From positions 19,640-83,639 of the forward strand of contig NZ_SIJB01000009.1 of NCBI RefSeq assembly GCF_009910845.1: 64,000 bases of DNA. The letters are read 5' to 3'. The DNA comes from Chengkuizengella marina (GTDB taxonomy: Bacteria > Bacillota > Bacilli > Paenibacillales > KCTC-33759). Below, piece after piece: positions 9,271-19,028 of this stretch (position 1 is the first letter of the stretch; each line of letters begins with the position of its first letter). The notes beneath the pieces were generated by a model. That model had not been told where the DNA came from. It was given only the letters and a program-made list of their open reading frames with translations, and made no database searches. A program made the position numbers and the translations under genes.

Positions 9271-10329
9271 TTACATACTTTTTAGATTTGTCACGATATA
9301 TTCTGCATCTTCTCCAACTCCTCCAAGGAGTGCAGAAGGTCTCTTATACAACCAAGGCAATCCGATAAAAAATAAACCAGATACTTGAGATATTCCTCTT
9401 TGGTGTATAGGATTTCCTTTGTGGTTAAGTACATTATTTATTTTAATCCAATCAAAGTTCTGTGTAAAACCTGTTGCCCATATGATATTCTTTACGGTTA
9501 ATGTTTTTCCATCTTCAAATGCAACCTCATTTCCGTTTATAGATGTCGTTTTTTCAGTCAGTTTTACTTTATGATGTTGAATAAGTTCTTTTAATTCAGT
9601 ACCCATGATGGGTTCAGGTTGTTTTTTAATCCATTCTCCCACTATAGTTCCTGTGGGAAACATATCATATATTTTAAGTTTTTCAAACCACCAAAAGACA
9701 CTTTTCCCTGCAAACTTATGCGGTGAAAATTTTAAATTTTGACTAGAGGAAAGATAAACATCATGTGTATTATGAAGTTCTACAGCAATTTGGGCTCCAG
9801 AGTTGCCTGCACCTATAATTAATGTTTTCCCTTTATGAAGTTGATCTGGATTTTTATATTCTGAAGAGTGTAATTGAATGATTTGTTCATCCAATCCAGA
9901 ACCATTTAATTTAGGGATATAAGGAGTTTTAAATGGACCTGTAGCAATAACTATTATTTTTGAATGATATATTTTATCTTTTGTTACAGTAATAAAACGA
10001 TCATCTTCTTTTGTTATATATGTAACCTGGGTATTCAGCTCTACAGGTATGGAAAATTTTTTTTGATATTGTTTTAAATAATTTGCTGTTTCATTTTTAT
10101 TAGGGTATCCGTTTGGTTCTCCTGGAAATTGAAAACCCGGTAAACTACTATATTTTCTAGGTGAAAATAAGATTAATGAATCGTAACGTTTAACCCATGT
10201 TTCTCCTATTTGAGCACTTTGATCTAATAGTAAAAAAGAAAGATTTGATTGTTTTAAATAATAGCCTACGGCTAAACCTGCTTGTCCTGCCCCGATGACT
10301 ATAACATCTAGTTTATGTGATTCGCCCAT
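9271..10329 (-). CDS. CzcO-like FAD/NAD(P)-binding monooxygenase
   Basis: 352 aa with two Rossmann motifs: IGAGQAG (G13-G18) for FAD and IGAGNSG (G173-G178) for NAD(P)H, plus the ATGF motif near residue 288. This is the pattern of CzcO/YhiN-like flavin monooxygenases; substrate unknown. AAGGCGG precedes the ATG. Upstream of the aldo/keto reductase gene on the same strand, suggesting a shared redox or detoxification role (inference). Confidence 0.88.
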   Translation of the reverse strand: MGESHKLDVIVIGAGQAGLAVGYYLKQSNLSFLLLDQSAQIGETWVKRYDSLILFSPRKYSSLPGFQFPGEPNGYPNKNETANYLKQYQKKFSIPVELNTQVTYITKEDDRFITVTKDKIYHSKIIVIATGPFKTPYIPKLNGSGLDEQIIQLHSSEYKNPDQLHKGKTLIIGAGNSGAQIAVELHNTHDVYLSSSQNLKFSPHKFAGKSVFWWFEKLKIYDMFPTGTIVGEWIKKQPEPIMGTELKELIQHHKVKLTEKTTSINGNEVAFEDGKTLTVKNIIWATGFTQNFDWIKINNVLNHKGNPIHQRGISQVSGLFFIGLPWLYKRPSALLGGVGEDAEYIVTNLKSM

Positions 10330-10421
10330 TGAAATTACCGCCTTTCCAAAAAAAACATTTGCGTTTTATACTAAGTCATGGTATATTAGTTCTTGTCGCA
10401 ACAAAAGGTATTGATTAATAA

Positions 10422-10498
10422 CGGGACGTAGCTCAGCTTGGTAGAGCACTTGGTTTGGGACCAAGGGGTCGCATGTTCAAATCGTGTCGTCCCGACCA
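10422..10498 (+). tRNA. tRNA-Pro (anticodon TGG), CCA encoded
   Basis: Seven-base acceptor stem CGGGACG/CGTCCCG, D arm AGCTC...GAGC, anticodon stem TTGG/CCAA with loop TTTGGGA, T arm GTTCAAATC, and ACCA at the end. 15 bases before tRNA-Gly, probably one transcript. Confidence 0.95.
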
Positions 10499-10513
10499 CT
10501 AATACCTTAATAT

Positions 10514-10587
10514 GCGGGTGTAGTTCAATGGTAGAACTCCAGCCTTCCAAGCTGGTCGCGTGGGTTCGATTCCCATCACCCGCTCCA
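10514..10587 (+). tRNA. tRNA-Gly (anticodon TCC), CCA encoded
   Basis: Acceptor stem GCGGGTG/CACCCGC, anticodon stem CCAGC/GCTGG with loop CTTCCAA, T arm GGTTCGATTCC, terminal TCCA. Followed by a terminator. Confidence 0.95.
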
Positions 10588-10605
10588 TTACATATTTATA
10601 TCAAA

Positions 10606-10635
10606 TCAGAGCATAGAAGTGCTCTGAATTTTTTT
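10606..10635 (+). terminator. terminator of the tRNA pair
   Basis: Perfect 8-bp stem TCAGAGCA/TGCTCTGA, 6-base loop, then ATTTTTTT. Confidence 0.9.
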
Positions 10636-10786
10636 GCGTTTAATATTTGTATATGAACAATTACTCATATATTGTATAGGATAAATTTCAAATTATCAAG
10701 TGTAACAACCAATAAATAGTATTATATGTTGTATACTTTATAATATAATATGATGATGTAATTTTTGAGAGATGGAGATGAAGCTT

Positions 10787-11341
10787 ATGGAAAAATGGAC
10801 TTTAGGTAGATACACGAGAATTATAGCAGTTGTTAGTATGATCATCCTATTATTGGTGATAAATGTGAAACAATTTTCTACAAACAAATCTTTGCATCAA
10901 TTAAATGAACTTGCGATTAAACAGCTAGACTTAAGTGAAGATGAGATAAATGCATTAATGAATACAAAATCAGCAATTGAAAAGGAACTACAAGATATTA
11001 AATTAGAAAACGAAAAGTTAAGAAGTGAAATCACAGATTTGAACACTGATAATGAAAATTTGCAAATTTTAAATTCTGGAACAACCCAAACTATAGAGAA
11101 AATAGGACCTTATAACTCTGAGGAAATTATAAAAGATTTACTAAAACATCCAGAATTAATTCCTTTTGATGGAGTTGTAGGGGGTACGATGTTTTTTAAT
11201 GAAGCAGATGTTTTAAATGATAAGTGGGTTTATGCCACATATGAAGATGGTCATATATCTGGTGCAGGGATATTTGAGTATAAAGTTGATCAAGATAACA
11301 AGATCAAATGGGAATTAGTTGATTCATTTTTATATAAATGA
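10787..11341 (+). CDS. membrane-anchored coiled-coil protein, unknown function
   Basis: 184 aa from the ATG at 10787 (GGAG 9 bases before); ATGs at 10772 and 10778 are in frame but lack a site. One transmembrane helix at about residues 10-30, then a coiled coil (about 45-90, ALMNTKSAIEKELQDIKLEN) and a compact C-terminal domain ending WELVDSFLYK. Probably an outward-facing anchored protein. I do not recognise the family. It precedes the pheST leader but is unlikely to be part of that operon. Confidence 0.75.
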   Translation: MEKWTLGRYTRIIAVVSMIILLLVINVKQFSTNKSLHQLNELAIKQLDLSEDEINALMNTKSAIEKELQDIKLENEKLRSEITDLNTDNENLQILNSGTTQTIEKIGPYNSEEIIKDLLKHPELIPFDGVVGGTMFFNEADVLNDKWVYATYEDGHISGAGIFEYKVDQDNKIKWELVDSFLYK

Positions 11342-11426
11342 GTTGAAAAAATACAATTCACCTTTAATTACTTGCAATTTATAACTTATTTTCATATAAT
11401 ACCGTTATTGAAATTAAATACAAAAA

Positions 11427-11680
11427 TGCATTGAAGGGGAAAAGTAAGTAGTACTTCATTACAGGGAGGAAATGTCTAGATTGAGAGCATTTCTACATGA
11501 ACAGACTACTGAAGTTCGCCCCAGAGCAGAAACTTGAAAAAACCAACTTTTTGGAAGTAGAGTATTCCGGTGAATACACCGTTACTTAAATGAAGTGAGA
11601 ATATTCATTTTCATCGAATGTTCTAATTAGGGTGGTACCACGGCTCTTTCGTCCCTTACGGATGGAAGAGTCTTTTTTGT
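11427..11680 (+). promoter_or_regulatory. T-box leader for pheST (Phe)
   Basis: Begins with the GGGGAAAAGTAAGTAGT pattern of T-box stem I. The conserved T-box AGGGTGGTACCACGG sits at 11629-11643, overlapping the antiterminator, and is followed by a terminator hairpin (GGCTCTTTCGTCCC...GGATGGAAGAGTC then TTTTTT, 11642-11678). A TTC triplet at 11515-11517 next to GAA, in the stem I specifier region, matches phenylalanine. Uncharged tRNA-Phe would stabilise the antiterminator and allow pheST transcription. Confidence 0.92.
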
Positions 11681-11815
11681 TTTTCTTAAAAAGGTATAAC
11701 TTCCATTTAAAAAACTGGTTTAGGTCTCCTTAAAAGTAATATTGGTTTACGGGGTTACTATGTATGCAACATCGAATTTTGTTCACTTTTCGGGGTGAAT
11801 TTAGGAGGGTAAAAA

Positions 11816-12850
11816 ATGAAAGAACAATTAGAAGCGTTAAAGCTGGAAGCTCTTAAGGAGCTAGAAGGTGTGAATGACAGTAAATCTCTAAATGATCTAA
11901 GAGTAAAATACTTAGGGAAAAAAGGACCTTTAACTGAAATTTTAAGAGGCATGGGTAAACTTTCTAATGAAGAGAGACCCGTAATTGGACAAGTTGCCAA
12001 TGAAGTTCGTGCAGCGATTGGGAACGGCATTCAAATGAAACAAGATGAAATTTCACAAAGAGAATTAGAAAATCGGTTAAAAGAAGAAACCATTGATATT
12101 ACTTTACCAGGAAGAAAGCCATCTCAAGGAGCCATTCATCCTCTGAACAAGGTGATTCAAGATATTGAAGACATCTTTGTTGGAATGGGATATACCGTTG
12201 AAGAAGGGCCAGAGGTTGAACAGGATTATTATAATTTTGAAGCTTTAAATTTACCTAAAGACCATCCAGCTAGAGATATGCAAGATACTTTTTATATTAC
12301 GGAAGAACTTTTAATGAGAACTCATACATCTCCAGTGCAGATTAGGACGATGGAAGCGAAAAAAGGTGAAGTTCCAGTAAAAATTATATGTCCAGGTCGC
12401 GTGTATCGAAGAGACGATGATGATGCCACTCATTCTCACGTATTCACACAAATTGAAGGATTAGTCATTGATAAAAACGTTAGAATGAGTGATCTAAAAG
12501 GCACGTTGTTACAGTTCGTACAAGAAATGTACGGCAAAGATACACAAATTCGCTTACGTCCTAGCTTCTTCCCATTTACAGAACCAAGTGCAGAGGTAGA
12601 TGTTACTTGTGCAAGTTGTAAAGGTGATGGATGTCGTATTTGTAAACAAACAGGCTGGATTGAAATACTAGGATCAGGAATGGTTCATCCTCGCGTATTA
12701 GAAATGGCAGGTTATGATCCAAATGAATATAGTGGTTTTGCATTTGGAATGGGTGTAGAAAGAATAGCGATGTTGAAATACGGTATAGATGATATTCGCC
12801 ATTTCTTTACGAATGATTTACGTTTTTTAAATCAATTTGTACGAATATAG
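11816..12850 (+). CDS. pheS: phenylalanine-tRNA ligase alpha subunit
   Basis: 344 aa, normal length. N-terminal coiled coil (about 1-85), then the class II catalytic core: [19 protein letters not shown] motif 1 region near 155, [14 protein letters not shown] (motif 2, near 200) and [18 protein letters not shown] (motif 3, near 310-327). Forms the alpha2beta2 enzyme with PheT that charges tRNA-Phe. AGGAGGGT precedes the start; controlled by the T-box upstream. Confidence 0.98.
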   Translation: MKEQLEALKLEALKELEGVNDSKSLNDLRVKYLGKKGPLTEILRGMGKLSNEERPVIGQVANEVRAAIGNGIQMKQDEISQRELENRLKEETIDITLPGRKPSQGAIHPLNKVIQDIEDIFVGMGYTVEEGPEVEQDYYNFEALNLPKDHPARDMQDTFYITEELLMRTHTSPVQIRTMEAKKGEVPVKIICPGRVYRRDDDDATHSHVFTQIEGLVIDKNVRMSDLKGTLLQFVQEMYGKDTQIRLRPSFFPFTEPSAEVDVTCASCKGDGCRICKQTGWIEILGSGMVHPRVLEMAGYDPNEYSGFAFGMGVERIAMLKYGIDDIRHFFTNDLRFLNQFVRI

Positions 12851-12870
12851 ACGAGAAGGAAGTGAAGTAG

Positions 12871-15309
12871 ATGAAAGTATCTTATCAATGGTTAGCTGAA
12901 TATGTGGACGTTTCAGGTTATTCAGCTTCAGAAATAGCGGAAAAGTTAACACGCAGCGGAGTAGAAGTTGATGTTGTTGAAAAATTAAATAAAGGCATCA
13001 CAAATGTAGTTGTCGGATATGTGAAAACGTGCGAAAAACATCCAAATGCAGATAAATTAAGTTTATGTACAGTGGACGTTGGTCAAGAAGAGGATCTTCA
13101 AATTATTTGCGGAGCAAAAAATATCGCAGCGGGACAAAAGGTGCCAGTAGCGGTACCAGGTGCAGTATTACCAGGGAATTTTAAAATCAAAAAAGCGAAA
13201 CTTCGTGGTGTAGAATCCTATGGTATGATTTGTTCAGCAAAAGAATTAGGGATGAATGATCGAATGTTGCCTAAAGAAATTCAAGAAGGTATTCTAGTGC
13301 TTCCAGCGGAAACAAATGTAGGCGAAGATATATTAGAAGTGCTTGGTTTAAATGACGAAGTATTAGAACTTGAACTTACACCTAACCGATCTGATTGTTT
13401 GAGTATGGTCGGTACAGCTTATGAAATTGGGGCTATTTTAGGACGAGAAATAAAACTGCCTGAAACAGAAGTTAACTCATCCGACAAAATAGCATCTACG
13501 AAAATCAGTGTTAAAAATGTAAGTCCAGAACATTGTCATCATTATTCTGCGAGATATATTGAGGAGGTTTCAATTGAGCCAAGTCCTTTATGGATGCAAA
13601 ATCGATTAATGGCTGCAGGAATCCGACCAATCAATAATATTGTGGATATTACGAACTATGTGATGTTAGAGTACGGCCAACCATTACATGCATTTGATGC
13701 TGATCAATTAAATGATGGTCATATTGAAGTCCGATTAGCAAATAAAAATGAAAAAATGATTACTTTAGATAATGAGGAAAGAACTTTAGATGAGCTTATG
13801 TTACTCATTACTGATGGCACAAAACCTGTTGCTATTGCCGGTGTGATGGGTGGTGCCAATTCAGAAGTTCAAGTGCAAACTAAAAATATTTTACTTGAAT
13901 CCGCTAAGTTCTCAGGAAGTTCCGTTCGAATTACTTCTAAAAAACTTGGATTAAGATCAGAATCAAGTCTTCGTTTTGAAAAAGAAGTGAACCCAGAAAA
14001 TGTTACAGTAGCTTTAAATAGAGCAGCTGCCCTGTTATCACAATATGCAAATGGAAAAGTAGCAGATGGAATTGTAGAAGAGCTTTCAACACAAAACCCT
14101 GCAACTAACATCCAAATAAGTTTGCAAAAAATAAATGATTATTTGGGTACAGACTTAACTAAGCAAGATGCATTAAATGTGTTTGATCGACTGCAATTTT
14201 CTTATACAGAAATGGACGAAAATACAGTGATTGTTCATGTTCCAACTCGACGAGGAGATATTACAAGAGATGTGGATTTAATTGAAGAAGTGGCACGTTT
14301 GCATGGATACGACCATATTCCAACTAGCTTAATGGTTGGTGCTACAACACCAGGTTCACTATCTAAAGATCAGAAAATTAGAAGAGCGATTCGTCGAATT
14401 TTAACGGATGAAGGTTTGTATGAGACGGTGAACTATTCTTTTACCCATCCAAGTCAAATCAAACGATTCCCAGGTATGTATGCCCAAACAAAACAAATAT
14501 CTCTAGCCATGCCAATGAGTGAAGATAGAAGTACTTTGAGAACAAGTTTAGTTCCTCATCTTTTGGATGTAGCCTCTTATAATAAAAATAGAAATCAATC
14601 TGATGTTCGAATTTTCGAAATCGGAAATGTATTTCTAACAGAGGAACAATCTTTATCAAGTCAACCTGAGGAAAAAGAACTGCTTTCCATATTGCTAACT
14701 GGTAATAGAGCAGCTGCAAATTGGTCTGTACAAGAAAATAATGTAGATTTCTATGATCTAAAGGGTCACATTGAAACTTTATTTGAGGCTATTGGAATTT
14801 CTAACTTGCAATTTGTTTCTGCTAGTCCTGAAGGTTTTCACCCTGGCAGAACCGCCTCCATCCAAATTAAAACGGATGATAAAGTGATTGTACTTGGATC
14901 GTTGGGACAGTTGCATCCTTCCATCCAGCAAGAAAAAGATTTAGACGAAGTATATATTTTGGAAATCATGTTAGAAGAAGTTTATCAACTTGCTAACTTT
15001 GATATTCAATATACTACGTTACCAAAATACCCGGCCATTGGAAGAGATATTGCGGTTGTTGTAGATCGATCCTTACAAATTGGAGAAATTGTAGATTCAA
15101 TTAAAGAAACAGCCAAGGAGTTGCTTGAATCTGTTCAAGTATTCGATATCTATACAGGTGAAAAAGTAGAAAGTAATAAAAAAAGCGTGGCGTTGTCCTT
15201 AGTTTATAGACATCTTGAACGTACATTAACAGATGAAGAAGTAACCGAACTGCATGGTAAAGTAGTGGAAAAAATTGAAAAATCTTTTCAAGCACAATTA
15301 AGGAAATAA
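12871..15309 (+). CDS. pheT: phenylalanine-tRNA ligase beta subunit
   Basis: 812 aa, full length. In order: tRNA-binding EMAP-II-like domain (about 40-150, HPNADKLSLC), B3/B4 editing domain (about 210-390), B5 domain (about 405-475), catalytic-like module, and C-terminal ferredoxin-fold anticodon-binding domain (about 715-810, PAIGRDIAVVVD). Hydrolyses Tyr-tRNA-Phe and binds the tRNA. It lies 20 bases after pheS in the same operon. Confidence 0.98.
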   Translation: MKVSYQWLAEYVDVSGYSASEIAEKLTRSGVEVDVVEKLNKGITNVVVGYVKTCEKHPNADKLSLCTVDVGQEEDLQIICGAKNIAAGQKVPVAVPGAVLPGNFKIKKAKLRGVESYGMICSAKELGMNDRMLPKEIQEGILVLPAETNVGEDILEVLGLNDEVLELELTPNRSDCLSMVGTAYEIGAILGREIKLPETEVNSSDKIASTKISVKNVSPEHCHHYSARYIEEVSIEPSPLWMQNRLMAAGIRPINNIVDITNYVMLEYGQPLHAFDADQLNDGHIEVRLANKNEKMITLDNEERTLDELMLLITDGTKPVAIAGVMGGANSEVQVQTKNILLESAKFSGSSVRITSKKLGLRSESSLRFEKEVNPENVTVALNRAAALLSQYANGKVADGIVEELSTQNPATNIQISLQKINDYLGTDLTKQDALNVFDRLQFSYTEMDENTVIVHVPTRRGDITRDVDLIEEVARLHGYDHIPTSLMVGATTPGSLSKDQKIRRAIRRILTDEGLYETVNYSFTHPSQIKRFPGMYAQTKQISLAMPMSEDRSTLRTSLVPHLLDVASYNKNRNQSDVRIFEIGNVFLTEEQSLSSQPEEKELLSILLTGNRAAANWSVQENNVDFYDLKGHIETLFEAIGISNLQFVSASPEGFHPGRTASIQIKTDDKVIVLGSLGQLHPSIQQEKDLDEVYILEIMLEEVYQLANFDIQYTTLPKYPAIGRDIAVVVDRSLQIGEIVDSIKETAKELLESVQVFDIYTGEKVESNKKSVALSLVYRHLERTLTDEEVTELHGKVVEKIEKSFQAQLRK

Positions 15310-15392
15310 AGCAGGGAATTAGGTCAGTCATATCGAAATAAGTTATCATAGAAACATACTGATTTTTAATTGGTAGGGGAGGACGACCTGTG

Positions 15393-15923
15393 ATGCCTGA
15401 TGAAGAAAAAACTAGAGTAACTGTTAACATCTACGGGACACAATATAAAATGAAAGGGAGTCCAGATATGACTCCTGAATATATAAAAGAAATTGCGTCC
15501 TATGTGGATGGTAAAATGCGTACGATAGCTAGTGAACAAACGAATTTAGATTTAAACCGTCTATCTGTTTTATCTGCTTTATATATTTCAAATGAGTATT
15601 TCCAAATAAAGGATATTCAACAGGAAAATGAAATATTAAATGTAAGGAAACAGCAATTAGAATCCGAAACCGAATTGTATAAGAAACAAAATCAAGAAAA
15701 AATTGAAAAAGAAGATCTCCTTTTAGAAGAGATATCGCAATTGAAAAAGTACCAACAGAAACTAGAAGAAGATCTTAAAGATGCTTGGCAACAAAAAGAA
15801 CAAGCAAAAGATAAGTCAGATCAACTGGAAGAGAAGTATAGCAAGTTACAGGACGCCTTTAATAAATTAAAGAGTGAGTACAACGAGTGGATTGAGCTTG
15901 CTGAAAAAGAACTGAAAATATAA
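15393..15923 (+). CDS. zapA: cell division protein ZapA with extended coiled coil
   Basis: 176 aa. The first 90 residues match ZapA (RVTVNIYGTQYKMKG, YVDGKM, LDLNRLSVLSALYISNEY). The remaining half is one long coiled coil, longer than the roughly 85-aa B. subtilis protein, as in other Paenibacillaceae-like species. ZapA bundles FtsZ at the division ring. GTG 15390 and ATG 15393 are adjacent; GGGGAGG upstream fits either. The position after pheT is conserved in Bacillales. Confidence 0.9.
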   Translation: MPDEEKTRVTVNIYGTQYKMKGSPDMTPEYIKEIASYVDGKMRTIASEQTNLDLNRLSVLSALYISNEYFQIKDIQQENEILNVRKQQLESETELYKKQNQEKIEKEDLLLEEISQLKKYQQKLEEDLKDAWQQKEQAKDKSDQLEEKYSKLQDAFNKLKSEYNEWIELAEKELKI

Positions 15924-15930
15924 TAAAGAA

Positions 15931-15976
15931 AAAAAGCATCTTATTCCACTTACATAGTGGTCTAAGATGCTTTTTA
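15931..15976. terminator. bidirectional terminator
   Basis: AAAAAGCATCTTA...TAAGATGCTTTTT, a strong stem with A-run and T-run, between convergent zapA and the cupredoxin gene. Confidence 0.9.
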
Positions 15977-15985
15977 TATTTTAAC

Positions 15986-16357
15986 TTATTCTACAACTAA
16001 CGTAGAAACCATCTCATTGTGCCCAGATCCACATTGAATAGAACATCTAATTTCATAAGTGCCAGGTTCATTAATTGTAAATTGTTTAGATGAACCTTGA
16101 TCAATTTCAATACCTAGTTTTTTAATCTTAAATGCATGGAATCCATCTGCATTTTCAATAGAAAAATTAACAGGTTCTCCAACAGCAACTTTATATTCTG
16201 TCTGATCAAATGCAAAGTCAGATGCAATGATCTTTAATTCCTTAGCATCTGCAGAAGATGTTTCAACAGCAGCATTACTTGAATCCTCTGAAGCTGCACA
16301 GGCTGCTGCAGTTAAAGCTATCGCTAATATGGTAATTAGAATTAACATTTTTTTCAT
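15986..16357 (-). CDS. CuA-type cupredoxin lipoprotein
   Basis: 123 aa. Signal peptide with probable lipid-attachment cysteine C20, a linker of small residues, then a cupredoxin domain (about 40-123). The ligand set of a binuclear CuA centre is complete: H74 and the CxxxCxxxHxxM motif (C105, C109, H113, M116), as in cytochrome c oxidase subunit II, but without that subunit's transmembrane hairpin or an oxidase next to it. Probably an extracytoplasmic copper or electron-transfer protein. GGGGG precedes the ATG. Divergent from the Met-rich gene. Confidence 0.85.
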   Translation of the reverse strand: MKKMLILITILAIALTAAACAASEDSSNAAVETSSADAKELKIIASDFAFDQTEYKVAVGEPVNFSIENADGFHAFKIKKLGIEIDQGSSKQFTINEPGTYEIRCSIQCGSGHNEMVSTLVVE

Positions 16358-16545
16358 TGAACGTAACCCCCTAATGAAATTTTATATACCCATACAAATT
16401 TTAATTGTAAATTAATGAATTTAAAATGGCAAACCCGTGAAAATCATGACAATCATGTGAACAAGCACAGAATAATAGGCGAATGCATAGGATGTATCGC
16501 TAATAAAATTAAAAGAGGAACATGTAAAGAAAGGAGATAGATCAT

Positions 16546-17628
16546 ATGAATGAAAATTTGAATATGGTTCAACCAAGTGTAACATTACCGGAACCATCAT
16601 CAAATACGGCAGCAGAATCAACATCAAATAATATAGCAGCTGAACAAGATGAAAATCCTACTCCTAAAAAGTATCCCTCTTCTATGACACAACCATTAAC
16701 TTATTCGTCACCTTGTTCTGGATGTAAACCTACTCCTTGTAATTGTGCTGATCAATCCATGATGATGCCAATGTACTCCATGGGAGTACAAGATATGACA
16801 CCTTATATGTACCCGATGGGCACTCAGCAGATGAATACAAATGTACAATCTATGTATTCAATGGGAGCCCAAGGAATGAATGCAAATATGCATCCCATGT
16901 ACCCAACAGGAATTCAAGGAATGAATGCAAATACGTATCCTATGGGAACACAAGCAATGAATACAAACATGCCTACCATAGGGAATCAGGGATTAAACGC
17001 AGATGGATCCTATACCAGTCCAACAGATATACAAGGAGTAAACCCTAGTACGGAATTTTTAACAGCAGAACAAGTAGAAGAAATGGCAGAGGGGAACCAG
17101 CAGATTCATCCAAAAGAAGTAAAGGAAATGTCAGCAAATATGTATCCGATGCATCCTCTGGAAATGCAGCAATTTCCTAATGCTATAGGAATATCTCCAA
17201 TGTATGCTCCACCTAGTATGCAGCCTACAGGATATAATTATTATCAACCAAATATGTATCCTCCAAATGTAGTTGCTCCAACAGAAAACATGATGTCACA
17301 TTATATGTTGCCTAAACTGGACCCAGAAAAAGTCGCTGAGCAAGCTGCTAATTTACCATATTATGTTCGTTCTACATCCTCTCCAACAGATTTAACAAAT
17401 GTATTTATGCAAATTTCCCCTTGGATTCGGCACGGATTAGATAAAGCTGAAAATAAGAATTATAAACAAGCTATGGAGGAAATCGCATTAATTAGTTATT
17501 TAATGGGAAGTGGGTTTGATGCTCGAACCTCTCATCAGATTGTTGAAAGTTGGGAAGTTCGTGAAATGTTCTCAGATAAAGATTCAGATGTAAAAGTAAA
17601 CATCGAGGATGAGGAGTCTTTAGATTGA
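16546..17628 (+). CDS. Met-rich repeat protein, unknown function
   Basis: 360 aa. Residues 1-55 are Ser/Thr/Pro-rich; a cysteine cluster CSGCKPTPCNC (C57, C60, C65, C67) follows; residues 72-150 are about five imperfect 15-residue repeats of the form MYxMGxQxMNxNxxP; 200-285 are Met/Tyr/Pro-rich. The C-terminal 80 residues look folded and helical (ISPWIRHGLDKAENKNYKQA). No signal peptide. Such low-complexity proteins occur in spore coats, but Met and Cys clusters also bind copper, and the divergent neighbour is a copper protein. AAGGAGA precedes the start. Confidence 0.7.
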   Translation: MNENLNMVQPSVTLPEPSSNTAAESTSNNIAAEQDENPTPKKYPSSMTQPLTYSSPCSGCKPTPCNCADQSMMMPMYSMGVQDMTPYMYPMGTQQMNTNVQSMYSMGAQGMNANMHPMYPTGIQGMNANTYPMGTQAMNTNMPTIGNQGLNADGSYTSPTDIQGVNPSTEFLTAEQVEEMAEGNQQIHPKEVKEMSANMYPMHPLEMQQFPNAIGISPMYAPPSMQPTGYNYYQPNMYPPNVVAPTENMMSHYMLPKLDPEKVAEQAANLPYYVRSTSSPTDLTNVFMQISPWIRHGLDKAENKNYKQAMEEIALISYLMGSGFDARTSHQIVESWEVREMFSDKDSDVKVNIEDEESLD

Positions 17629-17687
17629 CTATTGTTTGTTAAATAAACAAAGAGAGTTCAGAATTTATTTTTCTTCATTACTGATCT

Positions 17688-17716
17688 AGGCTTGAGTTTG
17701 TAATATGCTCAAGCCT
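17688..17716 (+). terminator. hairpin after the Met-rich gene
   Basis: Perfect 9-bp stem AGGCTTGAG/CTCAAGCCT, 11-base loop, no clear T-run; a weak or non-classical terminator. Confidence 0.5.
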
Positions 17717-17818
17717 TGAAAGTCCTCCTGTTAAGTGTTAGGTTTGTAAAAATGTCTTTTTCGTAATAATATCTTCTTAAGAAGATAGACAAGCCATACA
17801 CAAAAGGAGAACATAAAG

Positions 17819-18694
17819 ATGGAAGAGATAAAGTTAATTGTTGATTCTAAATCAACCCTTGGAGAGGGACCGTGTTGGGATGAAGATGAGCAATGTTTAT
17901 ATTGGGTTGATATTTTAGAAGAAAAATTACATATATACGATTCGAAAGAAAAATTAAACAAAACAATTCAATTGGATCAGGCACCTGGTGCGGTTGTGAA
18001 GAGAAGCAGTGGAGGCCTTGTTTTAGCCATGTTGGATGGTTTTTTCAGTTATAATATACGGTCTCAGAAACTGGAGAAAATCATAGACCCAGAAAGCCAC
18101 TTGCCAGAAAATCGTTTTAATGATGGAAAATGTGATCCTGCTGGTCGTTTTTGGGCAGGTTCAATGAGGTTGGATTTAAAGCATAATAAAGCGGCTTTAT
18201 ATTGTTTAGATACAGATCTTACTGTAAAAAAAATGATCGAACCTGTATCAGTTTCTAACGGATTAGCTTGGTCAACTGATTTTACAACGATGTATTATAT
18301 TGACACCCCTACCCAGCAAGTAGTTGCCTATGACTATAATATGAGAACAGGAGAGATTACGAATAAAAAAGTAGCAGTAACTATTCCTTTAATAGATGGT
18401 GGCCCTGATGGTATGACGATGGATGGGGAAGGGAAGTTATGGATAGCTCACTGGGGTGGTTATATGGTGTCAAGATGGGATCCTGAAAAAGGAAAAAAAT
18501 TAGATGAGGTACATCTTCCAGCAAAACAAGTTACATCTTGTACATTTGGTGGAGAAAATTTTGACGAGTTATATATTACTACAGCAAATGTTGGTTTGGA
18601 TTCCAAAGAAATGGAACAATATCCTTATTCTGGTGGTTTATTTTCAGTAAAAATGAATATAAAAGGAACTCCATCTTATAAATTTAATGGATAA
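17819..18694 (+). CDS. SMP-30/gluconolactonase family protein
   Basis: 291 aa six-bladed propeller of the SMP-30/LRE family. The divalent-metal ligands are visible: E16 (LGEGPCW), N147 (SNGLAWS) and D197 (GGPDGM), with the substrate-loop RFNDGKCDPAGRFWAG near 99-113. Such enzymes hydrolyse sugar lactones, for example gluconolactone, in the cytosol. AGGAG precedes the ATG. Single gene. Confidence 0.92.
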   Translation: MEEIKLIVDSKSTLGEGPCWDEDEQCLYWVDILEEKLHIYDSKEKLNKTIQLDQAPGAVVKRSSGGLVLAMLDGFFSYNIRSQKLEKIIDPESHLPENRFNDGKCDPAGRFWAGSMRLDLKHNKAALYCLDTDLTVKKMIEPVSVSNGLAWSTDFTTMYYIDTPTQQVVAYDYNMRTGEITNKKVAVTIPLIDGGPDGMTMDGEGKLWIAHWGGYMVSRWDPEKGKKLDEVHLPAKQVTSCTFGGENFDELYITTANVGLDSKEMEQYPYSGGLFSVKMNIKGTPSYKFNG

Positions 18695-18755
18695 CGAGTA
18701 GCACACTTCAATCATCTAGGCATATATAAGTATTATAGTTTTTTTAAAGAGGGGA

Positions 18756-18994
18756 AGGATTGAAAAGATCATTAATGTTTCTGGTTCAGGGAAGGTACGT
18801 GCAGGAGATACTTTGCAAATTACACCAGTAAGTTATGTAAAAGCGTATTCAGGTTGCGGCTCTTTTAATGCTGGAGATTACCTAGAACGAATAATTTTAT
18901 AAGCACTGCCAATACCATTGATGCAGATATTAAAGACAATACTCAGGATAATTTTGGAATTGAAGAACATGTTTTTCCTTTTTTATTCGTTTAA
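18756..18994 (+). pseudogene. decayed GerPF-like gene
   Basis: Strongly similar to the two intact copies that follow, but broken. The start codon and first eight residues are missing; codons for KIINVSGSGKV and ITPVSYVKAY are intact; one T is lost after GCTGGAGAT (near 18871), shifting the frame, after which NNFIST-NTIDADIKD is readable again; a further three-base loss and a divergent C-terminus follow. Confidence 0.85.
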
Positions 18995-19028
18995 TGGATT
19001 AAATTATTTTATAGGGAGTGGATAAGTA

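Noticed and set aside
10438..10656. 72-codon frame
   Set aside because: It is only the read-through of the tRNA-Pro and tRNA-Gly genes and their terminator.
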